Assembly (NCBI GenBank): GCA_963706425.1
Contig: CAVPMN010000001.1
Coordinates: 930,001-994,000 of the forward strand
DNA: 64,000 nt
Direction of reading: 5' to 3'
Origin: CAVPMN01 sp963706425
GTDB taxonomy: Bacteria > Actinomycetota > Acidimicrobiia > Acidimicrobiales > Acidimicrobilacustridaceae
Shown here: in pieces, positions 8,181 to 17,402 of the stretch
How the letters are laid out: every line of letters starts with the position of its first letter
How positions within the stretch are numbered: the stretch's first letter is position 1
Program-made: the position numbers and the translations under genes
The notes under the pieces: generated by a model
The model's database searches: none
The model's input: only the letters and a program-made list of their open reading frames with translations
Told to the model about the DNA's origin: nothing

Positions 8181-8777
8181 TCACACCAGCCTCGTGACCG
8201 CCACGAGCAGGACGAGGGCGACGGCCAGCGCCATCAGGAACAACCCGGCCACGAACGCGATGGCCACGGCGATGAGCATCGGCACCCGCACGAGCGACAG
8301 GACGACGCTGGTGGTGGGGATGTCGTCGCGCAGCTCGAGCACCAGGCGACCCAGCCGCCAGAGGTCGCGGGGAAGGGTGCGCAGATGCACCGTGGCCCCC
8401 TTGCTGTGGGCCTCGCGAACCAGCTCGGACAGCTCGCGAGCGTGCGCCGGGCCGACATCGGGCAACGCCCTGAGCTTGTCGGGCAGCCGGAGCACTTCGC
8501 TGAGCAACGACGCGAAGAACAGGAGGAACACGGGCGGTGCGAACACGAAGACCACGAACGTGGCCCACGCTGCCCACGTGTACCAAGTGCCCGGGACGTC
8601 GTCGACGACCAGCACGACCGCGATGGTGAGCGCGGCCGCAGCAACCATGCCGGCATAGACACGAACCCCCAGTTGGATGCCACGCGCGATCGGCACCAGG
8701 CGCTCGAGCACGCCGATGGCGCGTTCGTATCCCTGACGGGCGCGCTGCGTGAGCGCCGACGGTTGGGCGGAGGCCAT
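8181..8777 (-). CDS. multi-pass membrane protein of unknown function
   Basis: A 198-residue protein with three or four predicted membrane helices: about 43-60, 67-93 and two near the C-terminus, where VVLSLVRVPMLIAVAIAFVAG runs into MALAVALVLLVAV. A basic amphipathic stretch (GATVHLRTLPRDLWRLGRL) separates the halves. No enzymatic motif is visible and I do not recognise a family. It lies 18 bases downstream of the desaturase gene on the same strand, so it may share its transcript and work in the same membrane. Confidence 0.65.
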   Translation of the reverse strand: MASAQPSALTQRARQGYERAIGVLERLVPIARGIQLGVRVYAGMVAAAALTIAVVLVVDDVPGTWYTWAAWATFVVFVFAPPVFLLFFASLLSEVLRLPDKLRALPDVGPAHARELSELVREAHSKGATVHLRTLPRDLWRLGRLVLELRDDIPTTSVVLSLVRVPMLIAVAIAFVAGLFLMALAVALVLLVAVTRLV

Positions 8778-8795
8778 CGGCCCGAAACTACCCGG

Positions 8796-10022
8796 TCAGC
8801 TGTCGCTGAGACCCAGATCGCGCTGGGTGCGGCGGCTGACCCGGGCGAGCTCCTCGGCCGAGAGCAACGACTCGTGCACGAACGCCTCGACCGCCTGCTT
8901 CCGGGCGGCCACCGCCCCTTCGACCGCCTGCTTGCGGGCGGTCATCGCCCCTTCGACCGCTTCGCGCCGGTGGGTCAGCGCCTCGCCGGCCAGCGTGCGC
9001 CGCTCGCGCACGCGATCGCCGAGCGTGGCCTGGGAGTTGGCGACCGCGGCGGCCGCCTTGGCCCAGTTCGACCGGAACATGCCGATGTCGAACGAGCCGT
9101 CCTTCACCCAGTTGCTGTAGAGCACCTGCTCGGTCGGCGTCTTGAGGTCGCGGACGATGCGAAGCCAGCTGAGGGCCCGCAGCACGTAGTAGGTGACGTC
9201 GATCTCCCACCAGAAGAAGCCGTTGCGCGCCGAGGCCTGGAAGTAGTGGTGGTTGTTGTGCCAGCCCTCGCCCATGGTGGCCACGGCCAGCAGCACGTTG
9301 TTTCGGCTGGTGTCTTCGGTGGCGTAGCGACGACGGCCGAACACGTGGGCCACCGAGTTGATCATGAACGTGTTGTGCCAGAGCAGCACGGTGGAGAGGA
9401 AGAAGCCGGTGAACAGGCCGGGCAGCCCGGCGATGAAGAAGGCCGCGAAGCCGAGCATCCACGGGGCGATCCAGTCGTACTTGTTGATGAACCGCAGCTC
9501 GGGATACTTGGCGAAGTCGCGGATGCGGTCGTATTCGGTCTCGTTGTACTTGTCGCAGAGGATCCAGCCCACGTGGCTCCACCAGAACCCGCGCAGCGGC
9601 GAGTGCACGTCGAGCTCGCTGTCGCTGTCGCGATGGTGGTTGCGGTGGTGCGCCGCCCACCACAGCGGCCCCTTCTGGGCGGCCGAGGTGCCCCCGAAGG
9701 CCAACACGAACTGGAACACCCGGTTGGTCTTGTAGGCCCGATGGGCGAAGTAGCGGTGATAGCCGGCGGTGATGAACCACATGCGCACGACGTAGAGGAC
9801 CACGCACAACACCACGGCCTTCGGCGTGATGCCGAAGGCGACGACGCCGGCGAGGGCGAGCACGTGGATGAGGATGAACGGGATGGATGCGGCCTTGTTG
9901 ACCCGTTCGTCCGGCGGGCGCTCATAGGCCGTGCGGCGGAAGCTCCGGGCACGGGCCTCGACGATCGGCGGCACGGCCTGATCGTCGGCAGGGCGGACGA
10001 GGGGCGGGGTGGGAGTGTCCAT
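8796..10022 (-). CDS. membrane acyl-CoA / fatty-acid desaturase
   Basis: A 408-residue diiron desaturase predicted to insert a double bond (probably delta-9) into acyl chains. The three His boxes are intact: HRYFAHR (89-95), HHRNHH (125-130) and HNNHH (255-259), with hydrophobic spans between. The last 70 residues are unusual: a helical tail with an 11-residue repeat (AVEGAMTARKQ, AVEGAVAARKQ, AVEA). Upstream is a perfect 28-bp palindrome that probably binds a TetR-type regulator. Electrons would come from a ferredoxin or flavoprotein encoded elsewhere. Confidence 0.92.
   Translation of the reverse strand: MDTPTPPLVRPADDQAVPPIVEARARSFRRTAYERPPDERVNKAASIPFILIHVLALAGVVAFGITPKAVVLCVVLYVVRMWFITAGYHRYFAHRAYKTNRVFQFVLAFGGTSAAQKGPLWWAAHHRNHHRDSDSELDVHSPLRGFWWSHVGWILCDKYNETEYDRIRDFAKYPELRFINKYDWIAPWMLGFAAFFIAGLPGLFTGFFLSTVLLWHNTFMINSVAHVFGRRRYATEDTSRNNVLLAVATMGEGWHNNHHYFQASARNGFFWWEIDVTYYVLRALSWLRIVRDLKTPTEQVLYSNWVKDGSFDIGMFRSNWAKAAAAVANSQATLGDRVRERRTLAGEALTHRREAVEGAMTARKQAVEGAVAARKQAVEAFVHESLLSAEELARVSRRTQRDLGLSDS
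8883..8960 (-). repeat. 33-bp tandem repeat inside the desaturase gene
   Basis: About two and one-third copies of a 33-base unit encode the 11-residue repeat in the C-terminal tail of the desaturase. The core cttcgaccgcctgcttgcgg recurs with few changes. The repeat keeps the reading frame, so unit gain or loss would only change tail length. Confidence 0.7.
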
Positions 10023-10080
10023 CCGGCGCTTTCTGGGGGGAGAGAAGGCAGGGGCGGCGGGTCGTGACCTTGCTTCGAAG

Positions 10081-10108
10081 GTAGCCTACCGACCGGTCGG
10101 TAGGCTAC
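10081..10108. promoter_or_regulatory. perfect 28-bp palindromic operator upstream of the desaturase gene
   Basis: gtagcctaccgacc is followed immediately by its exact reverse complement ggtcggtaggctac. It ends 59 bases upstream of the desaturase start on the minus strand. Size and symmetry fit a TetR-family operator; TetR/DesT-type repressors are known to control desaturases elsewhere. There is no T-run, so a terminator is unlikely. No regulator gene is adjacent. Confidence 0.7.
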
Positions 10109-10156
10109 GGCCGGGCGCGATTTGTGGCTGATGCCACACACCCAAGCGGTGCGTCT

Positions 10157-10975
10157 CTACCCCCGAGGGTCAGCCGCTGACCTGTGCCGGATCTCGACCA
10201 GCTCCTGACCGAGCACTGAAGGCCCCGAGAACATCCAGGGCTCTGGCGCCTGGCCCGGCAGCACGGCGATGGCTTGGCCGGTTCGGGTGCCCGCGAGCAG
10301 GTCGACCACCACCGCGGCGACCTCGGCGGGGTCGAGCAGGGCCAGCCCGGCGTCGACGAAGAGGTCGCGGGCGGCGGCCATCATCGGCGTGTCGACCAGC
10401 CCGGGACACACGGCGTTGATCGTGATGTGGGGTGCGTCGGGCTGACCTTCTGCTCGAGGCGGGCCGAGGGCGAGCTCTGGCGCCATGCCGCGGACCAGGC
10501 CGACCACCGCCTGCTTGGTCACGGTGTAGACGGGATCGGGGGCATAGGGGCTCAGCCCGGCCATGGACGACGTGACCACCACCGCTCCCCCGCCTGCGGC
10601 CCGTAGCAGCGGCAGCGTGGCCCGCAAGCCGAACACCACGCCGTCGAGGTTGACGCCCAGCACCCGGCGGTAGTGCTCGTCGGTGAGGTCGGTCAGCGCA
10701 ACCTCGTCACCAGAGATGCCGGCATTGAGGTGCACGAGCTGCAACGCGCCCTCACTGGCCGTCACCGAGGCGACCGCGGCCTGCCACTGGTGCGGGTCGG
10801 CGACATCGAGGTGCACCGCCCGTCCCCCGACCTGGGCGGCCACTCGTGCTGCGCCCTCGTCGTCGACGTCGGCCACGAGCACCCGCGCCCCATGCGCCGC
10901 CAGCGCACGGGCGGAGGCCTCGCCGATCCCACTGGCACCGCCGGTGACCAACGCGACCTTGCCCGCCAGCTCCAT
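10157..10975 (-). CDS. short-chain dehydrogenase/reductase
   Basis: A 272-residue SDR oxidoreductase. Motifs in order: MELAGKVALVTGGASGIG (cofactor loop), ADVDDE (an acidic end of strand 2 suggests NAD), LNAGISG, catalytic Ser in VTSSMAG and the Tyr/Lys pair in YTVTK, then CPGLVDTPM. The C-terminal 40 residues with GQAPEPWMFSG suggest a lipid or sterol substrate, but this is a weak guess. The ATG at MELAGKV is chosen because upstream sequence does not resemble protein. The divergent molybdoenzyme gene starts 88 bases away. Confidence 0.88.
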   Translation of the reverse strand: MELAGKVALVTGGASGIGEASARALAAHGARVLVADVDDEGAARVAAQVGGRAVHLDVADPHQWQAAVASVTASEGALQLVHLNAGISGDEVALTDLTDEHYRRVLGVNLDGVVFGLRATLPLLRAAGGGAVVVTSSMAGLSPYAPDPVYTVTKQAVVGLVRGMAPELALGPPRAEGQPDAPHITINAVCPGLVDTPMMAAARDLFVDAGLALLDPAEVAAVVVDLLAGTRTGQAIAVLPGQAPEPWMFSGPSVLGQELVEIRHRSAADPRG

Positions 10976-11063
10976 CGGCCCACCGTAACAACGCCGGTGA
11001 TCCGAGAATCGGGGCCGCTCCGTCTCGGGGAACCGGATCGGGGCGATACTCGTTGTCGTCACC

Positions 11064-12656
11064 ATGGCCACCACCACCGAAATCGCCGCGGCCCGATCGG
11101 CCCCCGAGCCCGAGCTCGTCCGGCGGGCCACGTGGTCTGGCGTGGCCGCCGCGGGCGTCGCGCTGGCCACCGGCGAGCTCATCAGCGCCTTCGCCGGCAC
11201 CGGGCAGTCCCTGGTGGCCGGGGTGGGCAACGAGGTCGTCGACCGCTCGGTCGGCGGGGTGGTGAAGTGGGCGATCGAGGTGTTCGGCACCGCCGACAAG
11301 GCGGTGCTGATCGTGAGCATCGTCGCCATCTCCCTCGGGTTGGGGGCCTGGCTCGGCCGGGCCACCCTCAAGCGCTCCTGGGTGGGGCCGGTCGGCTTCG
11401 CGGCGTTCGGGTTGATCGGTGCGATCGCGGGGGTGCGCGACCCGTTGGCCTCCGACGGATGGGTCATCGCGGCGGCGGTGGGTGCCGTGCTCGCCGGGTC
11501 GGTGACGTTGGCGGTGCTGCTGCGAGTCGCGCGCACGGGCCACGCCGTGCCCGTCACCACCACCCGCACCATCGAACTGCCGTCGGACCGCAAGGCGTCG
11601 CGGCGGGCCTTCTTCGGATGGGCCGGTGCCGCGGGTGCCTTCGCCGCCACGGGTGCGCTGGCGGCGCAGTCGTTGCGCAACCGCTCGACGGTCGAGACCC
11701 AACGGGCCGCCATCATCCTGCCCCGGCCCGACCGCAGCGCCGCCGTCGGGCCCGACGGCTTCGAGATCGACGGGCTCACGCCCTACGTCATCCCGAACGA
11801 CCGCTTCTACCGAATCGACACCGCGCTGATCGTCCCTCAGGTCGACGTGGCGAGCTGGCGGTTGAACGTGAACGGCCTGGTCGACCGTCCGTTCGAGATG
11901 ACCTTCGACGACCTGCTCGCCATGCCCACGGTCGAGGAGGCCGTCACGCTCTCGTGCGTCTCCAACTCGGTGGGCGGCAACCTGGTGGGCAACGCGGTCT
12001 GGCAGGGCGTGCCGCTGCGCGACGTGCTCGACCGGGCCGGGGTGCAGGCCGAGGGCACCCAGGTGGTGGGCAAGTCGGTCGACGGCTTCACCGTCGGGTT
12101 CCCCACCGAGGCCGTCTACGACGGCCGCACCGCGCTCGTCGCGTTCGGCATGAACGGCGAGCCGCTCCCGGTCAACCACGGCTTCCCGGCGCGGCTCGTG
12201 GTGTCGGGGCTGTTCGGCTACGTATCCGCCACCAAGTGGTTGAGCGAGCTGCGCCTCACCCGATGGGACGACTTCGACGCCTACTGGATCCCCCGAGGAT
12301 GGGCGAAGGAGGGGCCGGTGGTCACCCAGTCACGCATCGACGTGCCGGCCAGCGGCAAGCGCCTCACACCCGGCCCCACCCCCATCGCAGGGGTGGCGTG
12401 GGCTCCGGGGAGGGGCATCACCAAGGTCGAGGTGCAGGTCGACGACGCCGACTGGGTGGCGGCCCGCCTGGGCGACGTCGTGGGCGACGACACCTGGCGA
12501 CAGTGGGTGCTCGAATGGGACGCCACACCGGGATCGCACCGGTTGCGCGTGCGCGCCACCGACGGCACCGGTGAGACACAGACCGAGGAGGAGTCGCCGC
12601 CCGCCCCCGACGGCGCCACCGGCTGGCACGAGCGCAAGGTGACCGTCACCGCCTGA
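11064..12656 (+). CDS. membrane-anchored sulfite-oxidase-family molybdoenzyme
   Basis: A 530-residue oxidoreductase. The N-terminal 180 residues form about four membrane helices. An internal Tat-like motif SRRAFFGWAG with a hydrophobic stretch follows, then the molybdopterin domain (residues about 225-420) and a C-terminal Mo-co dimerisation domain (KRLTPGPTPIAGVAWAPG). The likely molybdenum ligand is the Cys in VTLSCVSN. The catalytic domain is expected on the outer face of the membrane. The physiological substrate is not clear; sulfite, sulfoxides or nitrate are all family possibilities. The moa/moe genes at 29-33 kb supply its cofactor. Confidence 0.88.
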   Translation: MATTTEIAAARSAPEPELVRRATWSGVAAAGVALATGELISAFAGTGQSLVAGVGNEVVDRSVGGVVKWAIEVFGTADKAVLIVSIVAISLGLGAWLGRATLKRSWVGPVGFAAFGLIGAIAGVRDPLASDGWVIAAAVGAVLAGSVTLAVLLRVARTGHAVPVTTTRTIELPSDRKASRRAFFGWAGAAGAFAATGALAAQSLRNRSTVETQRAAIILPRPDRSAAVGPDGFEIDGLTPYVIPNDRFYRIDTALIVPQVDVASWRLNVNGLVDRPFEMTFDDLLAMPTVEEAVTLSCVSNSVGGNLVGNAVWQGVPLRDVLDRAGVQAEGTQVVGKSVDGFTVGFPTEAVYDGRTALVAFGMNGEPLPVNHGFPARLVVSGLFGYVSATKWLSELRLTRWDDFDAYWIPRGWAKEGPVVTQSRIDVPASGKRLTPGPTPIAGVAWAPGRGITKVEVQVDDADWVAARLGDVVGDDTWRQWVLEWDATPGSHRLRVRATDGTGETQTEEESPPAPDGATGWHERKVTVTA

Positions 12657-12685
12657 GGTCGACCCGTCGCGCCGCCGCGCCGGCG

Positions 12686-13672
12686 TCAGCGTCGGCGGCG
12701 ACCCGAGCGCTCGGCGCGGATGGCGGTGGCCATCTCGGCCATGCCCGTCTCGAGCGAGCGGGGATCCCACTCCAGCTCCTTGCGAGCCCGGTCACCGGAG
12801 AACGCCTGGTGGCACGCCGCCATCTCGATGGTGTCGACCACCAGCGTCGGGTTGGCCCCTACGAGGCTGGCCAGCCGCGCTGCGGGACGAGCCGAGCGCC
12901 GCAACGTGCGCGTCGACAGGTAGAGCGACGGCGGCCGCCGGCCGGCACCGAGGGCGATGCACTCGAACCATCGGCGTATCGGCACGGCGTCGGCACAGAG
13001 CAGGTACTGCTCGCCATCGACCCCCGACGTGGCGATGCGCACCAGACCGTCGGCGCAGTCGTCCACGTTCACCAGCGCCTTCACCACCTCGGGCAGGTAG
13101 CCGACCGGTGTGGGATAGGAGACGAACGCGGTGATCAACTGGCCCATCGACGTGGTGTCGCCTGCGCCGTAGATGCCCCCGGGGATGCCGATGCGGATGC
13201 GAGCCCCGTCGTCGACCAGATCGAGGGCCAACTCGTGTGCCGCCCGCTTGGTGCGCTCGTAGGCGACGACCGGTTCGGCGGGGTTCCACCACGACTCGTC
13301 GACCTCATCAGGCCCCGTCGGCCCCAACGCGGCCACCGAGCTCACGTGGATCGCCAACACGTCGCGGTCGGCCGCGGCCTGCAACACGATCGCGGTGCCG
13401 TCGACATTGACCCGTTCCATGGCGCTCGGATCGCGTGCGCCCATCTCGACGTAGGCCGCCGCGTGGAACACGACGTCGACGTCGGCCAGCGCCCGCCCGA
13501 CGGCTCCGGGGTCGGTGACGTCTCCCACGACCGCGTCGACGTCGATGCCGGCCAGCCGGGAGCGATCACTGGTCGAGCGCGCCAGGATGCGCACCTCGTG
13601 GCCGTCGGCGACCAGCCGACGAGCCAGGGCGCTCCCGAGGAACCCGGTGGCACCGGTGACGAGGGCCCGCAT
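12686..13672 (-). CDS. NAD-dependent epimerase/dehydratase family protein
   Basis: A 328-residue extended SDR. It opens with MRALVTGATGFLGSALARRL (GxxGxxG cofactor site); the acidic stretch VVGDVTDPGAV and VFHAAAYVEMGARDP are typical of dihydroflavonol-reductase or 3-beta-hydroxysteroid-like members. The active-site pair is YERTK. The C-terminal third (LVNVDDCADGLVRIATSG) matches the substrate lobe. It converges with the molybdoenzyme gene, leaving 29 bases between them that are GC-rich and partly self-complementary. The substrate is unknown. Confidence 0.87.
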   Translation of the reverse strand: MRALVTGATGFLGSALARRLVADGHEVRILARSTSDRSRLAGIDVDAVVGDVTDPGAVGRALADVDVVFHAAAYVEMGARDPSAMERVNVDGTAIVLQAAADRDVLAIHVSSVAALGPTGPDEVDESWWNPAEPVVAYERTKRAAHELALDLVDDGARIRIGIPGGIYGAGDTTSMGQLITAFVSYPTPVGYLPEVVKALVNVDDCADGLVRIATSGVDGEQYLLCADAVPIRRWFECIALGAGRRPPSLYLSTRTLRRSARPAARLASLVGANPTLVVDTIEMAACHQAFSGDRARKELEWDPRSLETGMAEMATAIRAERSGRRRR

Positions 13673-13879
13673 CGCTGCTCAGGCCGTCGTTCGTCGGTTG
13701 CTCGAACCCGGCTCGGTCATCCGGCGATCGTACCGATCGCACAGCGGTCGCCTCGCGATCGCCCGATCGCACGAGCTGACGCCGCGTCAGGTGACGCGTA
13801 GGGTCTGGACCGCCAGATCGGCCCGACGACGAGGCGCGAGCCTCGCCTCCGCGAAGAGACGCAAAGGGAGACCAGCACC

Positions 13880-14710
13880 GTGAGCGACGACAAGCCCCTC
13901 GACGAGCAGGTGCTGCACGGACTCGACGGCGGCATCGCGTGGATCACCCTCAACCGGCCCGAGGCCCACAACGCCATCACACCCGACCAGCGCAACCGGG
14001 TGATCGACCTGCTGGCCGAGGCGAGCGCCGACGTGTCGACCCGGGCCGTGGTGCTCACCGCGCAGGGCAAGGGCTTCTGCACGGGAGCCGACCTGCGCGG
14101 CGGCGGGCAGGCTCCGCCAGCCCGTCCCGAGGGCGCGCCCGATCGCATCACCGGCGACGTGGCCCGGTTGATCCGCGACGGTGCCCAACGCCTGATCAGC
14201 GCCATCCTCGACTGCGAGAAGCCCGTGATCGCGGCCGTCAACGGCACCGCCGCCGGCATCGGCGCGCACATGGCCCTCGCCTGCGATCTGGTCATCGCCG
14301 CCGAGAGCGCCCGTTTCATCGAGGTGTTCGTGCGCCGTGGCCTCGTGCCCGACGGCGGCGGGGCCTACCTGCTCCCCCGGCTCATCGGCCCGCACAAGAC
14401 GAAGGAGCTGATGTTCTTCGGCGACGCGCTGTCGGCGGCCGATGCGCACGCGCTCGGTGTCGTCAACGAGGTCGTGCCCGACGACAAGCTGGTCGAGACA
14501 GCCGGCGCATGGGCCGGCCGTCTGGCCGCGGCACCCACCCGATCCATCGCCCTCACCAAGTGGCTGGTCAATCGGTCGCTCGAGTCGGACCGGGCCGGTG
14601 CGTTCCACGACGAGGCCGTGGCCCAGGAGCTCAACATGGGCACCCACGACGCGCAAGAAGGCGTGCAGAGCTTCAAGGAGCGTCGCGAGCCCGACTTCAA
14701 GGGCTGGTGA
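13880..14710 (+). CDS. enoyl-CoA hydratase/isomerase family protein
   Basis: A 276-residue crotonase-fold enzyme acting on acyl-CoA thioesters. Visible features are WITLNRPEAHNAI (CoA-binding strand), GKGFCTGADL (first oxyanion loop), AVNGTAAGIGAHMALACD (second loop) and RRGLVPDGGGAYLLPRLIG. The acidic residue in LVPDGGG is Asp rather than the Glu of classical hydratases, as in PaaG-like isomerases, so isomerase activity is possible. The GTG start has a ribosome site (gggaga) ten bases upstream. It is a single-gene unit. Confidence 0.9.
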   Translation: MSDDKPLDEQVLHGLDGGIAWITLNRPEAHNAITPDQRNRVIDLLAEASADVSTRAVVLTAQGKGFCTGADLRGGGQAPPARPEGAPDRITGDVARLIRDGAQRLISAILDCEKPVIAAVNGTAAGIGAHMALACDLVIAAESARFIEVFVRRGLVPDGGGAYLLPRLIGPHKTKELMFFGDALSAADAHALGVVNEVVPDDKLVETAGAWAGRLAAAPTRSIALTKWLVNRSLESDRAGAFHDEAVAQELNMGTHDAQEGVQSFKERREPDFKGW

Positions 14711-14848
14711 CGGGGCCGCCCCGGCCGTAGCGGCTGCGGTGCGACCTGGTGCGAGTCCGATGCCTGCCCAGGGACGTTCGGCCCTTCCTCCACCCACCAC
14801 CAGGGCGCAGGCTGTGCACAACGCCCGCCGATCGATGGCAGGGAAGCG

Positions 14849-17374
14849 ATGCGCGCGAACCTCACCGAACTCGGTGTCGAGCCTGCCGGGAGCGACCATC
14901 CGAGCCGTCGCGGCGCGCTCATCGCAATCGCGACGGCCATGCTTCTCACCGTGTTCGTGGTGGCCGCGATCGCGGTCAACGCGTGGTTCTTCTCCATCCC
15001 GCTCGGCGCTCTGCTGCTGTGGGTGGCGATGCTCGCGACGCTTGCCTGGCTGGCCGTCGGTGGGCACCGGCCTCGCACCCTGTTGCTCGCCGTCGCCGCG
15101 GCGGTAAGCGCCGCCATCGGGTCCGTCGCGATCGTGCTCGGCCGGCGGCTGGTGCCCGATCCGGGCCTCGCAGAAGGCGCCCTCGTCCGTCCGGATATCG
15201 AGCAGATGTTCGTGTACTGGTGGGTCGCCGCCCTGACGCTGGCGTCTGCCCTCGTCCTCGCGGTGTGGTTCGCGGTCGTCACCGTGAGAACGGCAGGCCA
15301 GAAGGTCGCGGTCGTTGCCGGTGGCCTCGCGATCTGTGTCGGGCTCACGCTGCGCGCGCTCGACTGGCTGGGGCGACTCCCCGAACTCCACCCGATCGAC
15401 GACTTCAGCGCTTGGCTCAGCCTGTTCCTCGTCCCGCACGCCGCCGTGACGGCGACGCTGATCGCCTTCGGCCCAGCCCTCCTCAGCCGGCTCGGAGCAC
15501 ACCCGACGCGCGAGGGACGCGGCGGACAGGCCCGGCCGAGCGTCGCGACGGCACCTCCGCCGCCGAGCCCACCCCCGACCCAGGGCTACGGGGGCGCTCC
15601 CTGGCCTGCACCCACCGCGCCTCCGCTCCGCCGCCTCCCCGGCGCCAAGGGACGAGCCAACGTGGCGTTCGCTGTCGGCATCCTGGTCTTCGCCATCGCC
15701 ACACCAGCCGTCCTGGTCGTAGAGCTGCGCGCTGGGTGGGACGGCTCGAAGTACGACATCGAGGGCAAGCTCCTCGCCGGTGTCTCGGTGCTGGCCTGGG
15801 CGCTGGTGGGCTTGACGGTCTTCGTGGCGCACCGGAGGCAGCGCACCCGCGGATGGGTCGTTGGCTTCGCCGCGGCGGCCCTGGTCGGGGGCGTCATCGC
15901 GATCTTTGCGTCACGCACGGGCGAGTGCGTCGGGGGTGGAGACTGCTCGGTGCCCTATCTCGGGTTCGGCGAGTGGACCAGGCGAGCGGCAAGCGGCCCC
16001 CTGTTCCCGGGCTCCGGGTCCGATTGGCCGGTGAGCGACGCGGGCTTCGTCGCCGCGATGGCACTCGGCCTCGCCGCCACGGTCGGTGCCGCGTGGCTCG
16101 CCTTCGCCGGCCGCCAGTCCGACGCCGATGATGCCGAGCACGGGAAGAACGACGCGACACGCGTCTTGGCGCGCCTCGTCGCCGCCGGCACGCTCGCACT
16201 GATGCTGCTCGCAGCTGGGGCAACTGCCACCACGATCCGCAAGATGACCGACGAGCGCGCGTCGTGCGACGAGGCCGCCCAGCCAGGGGTCGACTGGCAC
16301 GGGTGCGATCGGTCGAACGCCGAGCTGGCGGGGGTCGACCTGGCGGGCGCCCATCTGGTGCGGATGCAACTCGACGGGGCCACATTGGCCGGCGCCGACC
16401 TGTCGGCGGCGACCCTGGTGCAGTCGACGTTGCGAGGAGCGGTGCTGACCGACGCCTCGCTCGACTCGGCCGACCTGTCCGACGCCGATCTTCGTGACGC
16501 GGACCTCAGCCGAGCCGACCTGACGGGCACGACCCTGAACGGCGCAGATCTGACGGGCGCCAATCTGAGCGGTGCAGACCTCAGCGGCGTGGCCCTCATC
16601 GGCGCAGTCATGGACGGAGCCGACCTCCGCGGCGCGAACCTCGCCGGCGCCATCCTGCCGCAGAACGCGTCTGGACTCGCCCTCGCAGGCGCTGTCCTGA
16701 GCAGCACCAACCTCTACGGCATCGACCTCCGCGGTGAGGACCTGTCCGGAGTGGACTTCTCCAACGCATCGCTGACCACGGTCGATCTCGCGGGCGCAAA
16801 CCTCCAGCACGCCGACTTCACCCGCGCCCGCTTGAACAACGTCCTCCTCACCGGCGCCGACACGACCGGCGCCGCATGGCCGAACACGGCCTGGATGTCC
16901 ACCAGGTGCCCAGACGGCTCGAACAGCGACCAGCACGACGAGACCTGCCTCGGCTACGGGATCGCATGGCCAGATGCCACGGAGGTGGCCGCCGCGCTGG
17001 CGGCACGAGGCCTCGACCTCGACTGGCAGATGATCGATCCCGACCCGGACGATCCCGCCGACTCCAGAGTCGCCGGCCAGGTCGCGCCCCCATCAGCGGG
17101 TGCCTACGCCGTCGCCGGCGGCCTGGCCGTGCTCAGACCCTCGGCGACGGCCCAGGGAGATGAGTACGCGCAGCGGATGGCCGAGCAGCTCCAGACATCA
17201 CTCAACCAACAGCTCTACGGCACGGTCGGGCGCTCGTGGACATGCGGCCGGCTGGCGTTCGCCTACGTCGTCGGCTTCAAGATCCCCTACGACGAGGCGA
17301 CGGTGGTCGCGGAGGCGGACGCAAGGATCCGACAGATGCGATCGACGTTGGTCGACGAGGGCTTCTGCCGCTGA
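14849..17374 (+). CDS. large polytopic membrane protein with pentapeptide-repeat domain
   Basis: An 841-residue protein with an uncommon layout. Residues 1-225 hold about five to six membrane helices. A Pro-rich linker (APPPPSPPPTQG) follows, then three to four more helices up to about residue 475. Next is a Cys-flanked segment (ERASCDEAAQ..WHGCDRSN) and roughly 185 residues of pentapeptide repeats of the A(D/N)LxG type (residues 490-675), forming a right-handed beta-helix. A C-terminal domain with CPDGSNSDQHDETC, WTCGRLAFAYVVGF and a final Cys ends it. Start: ATG with gggaag upstream. The function is unknown; the paired Cys suggests an extracytoplasmic C-terminal half. Confidence 0.85.
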   Translation: MRANLTELGVEPAGSDHPSRRGALIAIATAMLLTVFVVAAIAVNAWFFSIPLGALLLWVAMLATLAWLAVGGHRPRTLLLAVAAAVSAAIGSVAIVLGRRLVPDPGLAEGALVRPDIEQMFVYWWVAALTLASALVLAVWFAVVTVRTAGQKVAVVAGGLAICVGLTLRALDWLGRLPELHPIDDFSAWLSLFLVPHAAVTATLIAFGPALLSRLGAHPTREGRGGQARPSVATAPPPPSPPPTQGYGGAPWPAPTAPPLRRLPGAKGRANVAFAVGILVFAIATPAVLVVELRAGWDGSKYDIEGKLLAGVSVLAWALVGLTVFVAHRRQRTRGWVVGFAAAALVGGVIAIFASRTGECVGGGDCSVPYLGFGEWTRRAASGPLFPGSGSDWPVSDAGFVAAMALGLAATVGAAWLAFAGRQSDADDAEHGKNDATRVLARLVAAGTLALMLLAAGATATTIRKMTDERASCDEAAQPGVDWHGCDRSNAELAGVDLAGAHLVRMQLDGATLAGADLSAATLVQSTLRGAVLTDASLDSADLSDADLRDADLSRADLTGTTLNGADLTGANLSGADLSGVALIGAVMDGADLRGANLAGAILPQNASGLALAGAVLSSTNLYGIDLRGEDLSGVDFSNASLTTVDLAGANLQHADFTRARLNNVLLTGADTTGAAWPNTAWMSTRCPDGSNSDQHDETCLGYGIAWPDATEVAAALAARGLDLDWQMIDPDPDDPADSRVAGQVAPPSAGAYAVAGGLAVLRPSATAQGDEYAQRMAEQLQTSLNQQLYGTVGRSWTCGRLAFAYVVGFKIPYDEATVVAEADARIRQMRSTLVDEGFCR

Positions 17375-17402
17375 TGCTCCGGCTGGGTGGCTGTGTCTGG
17401 GG

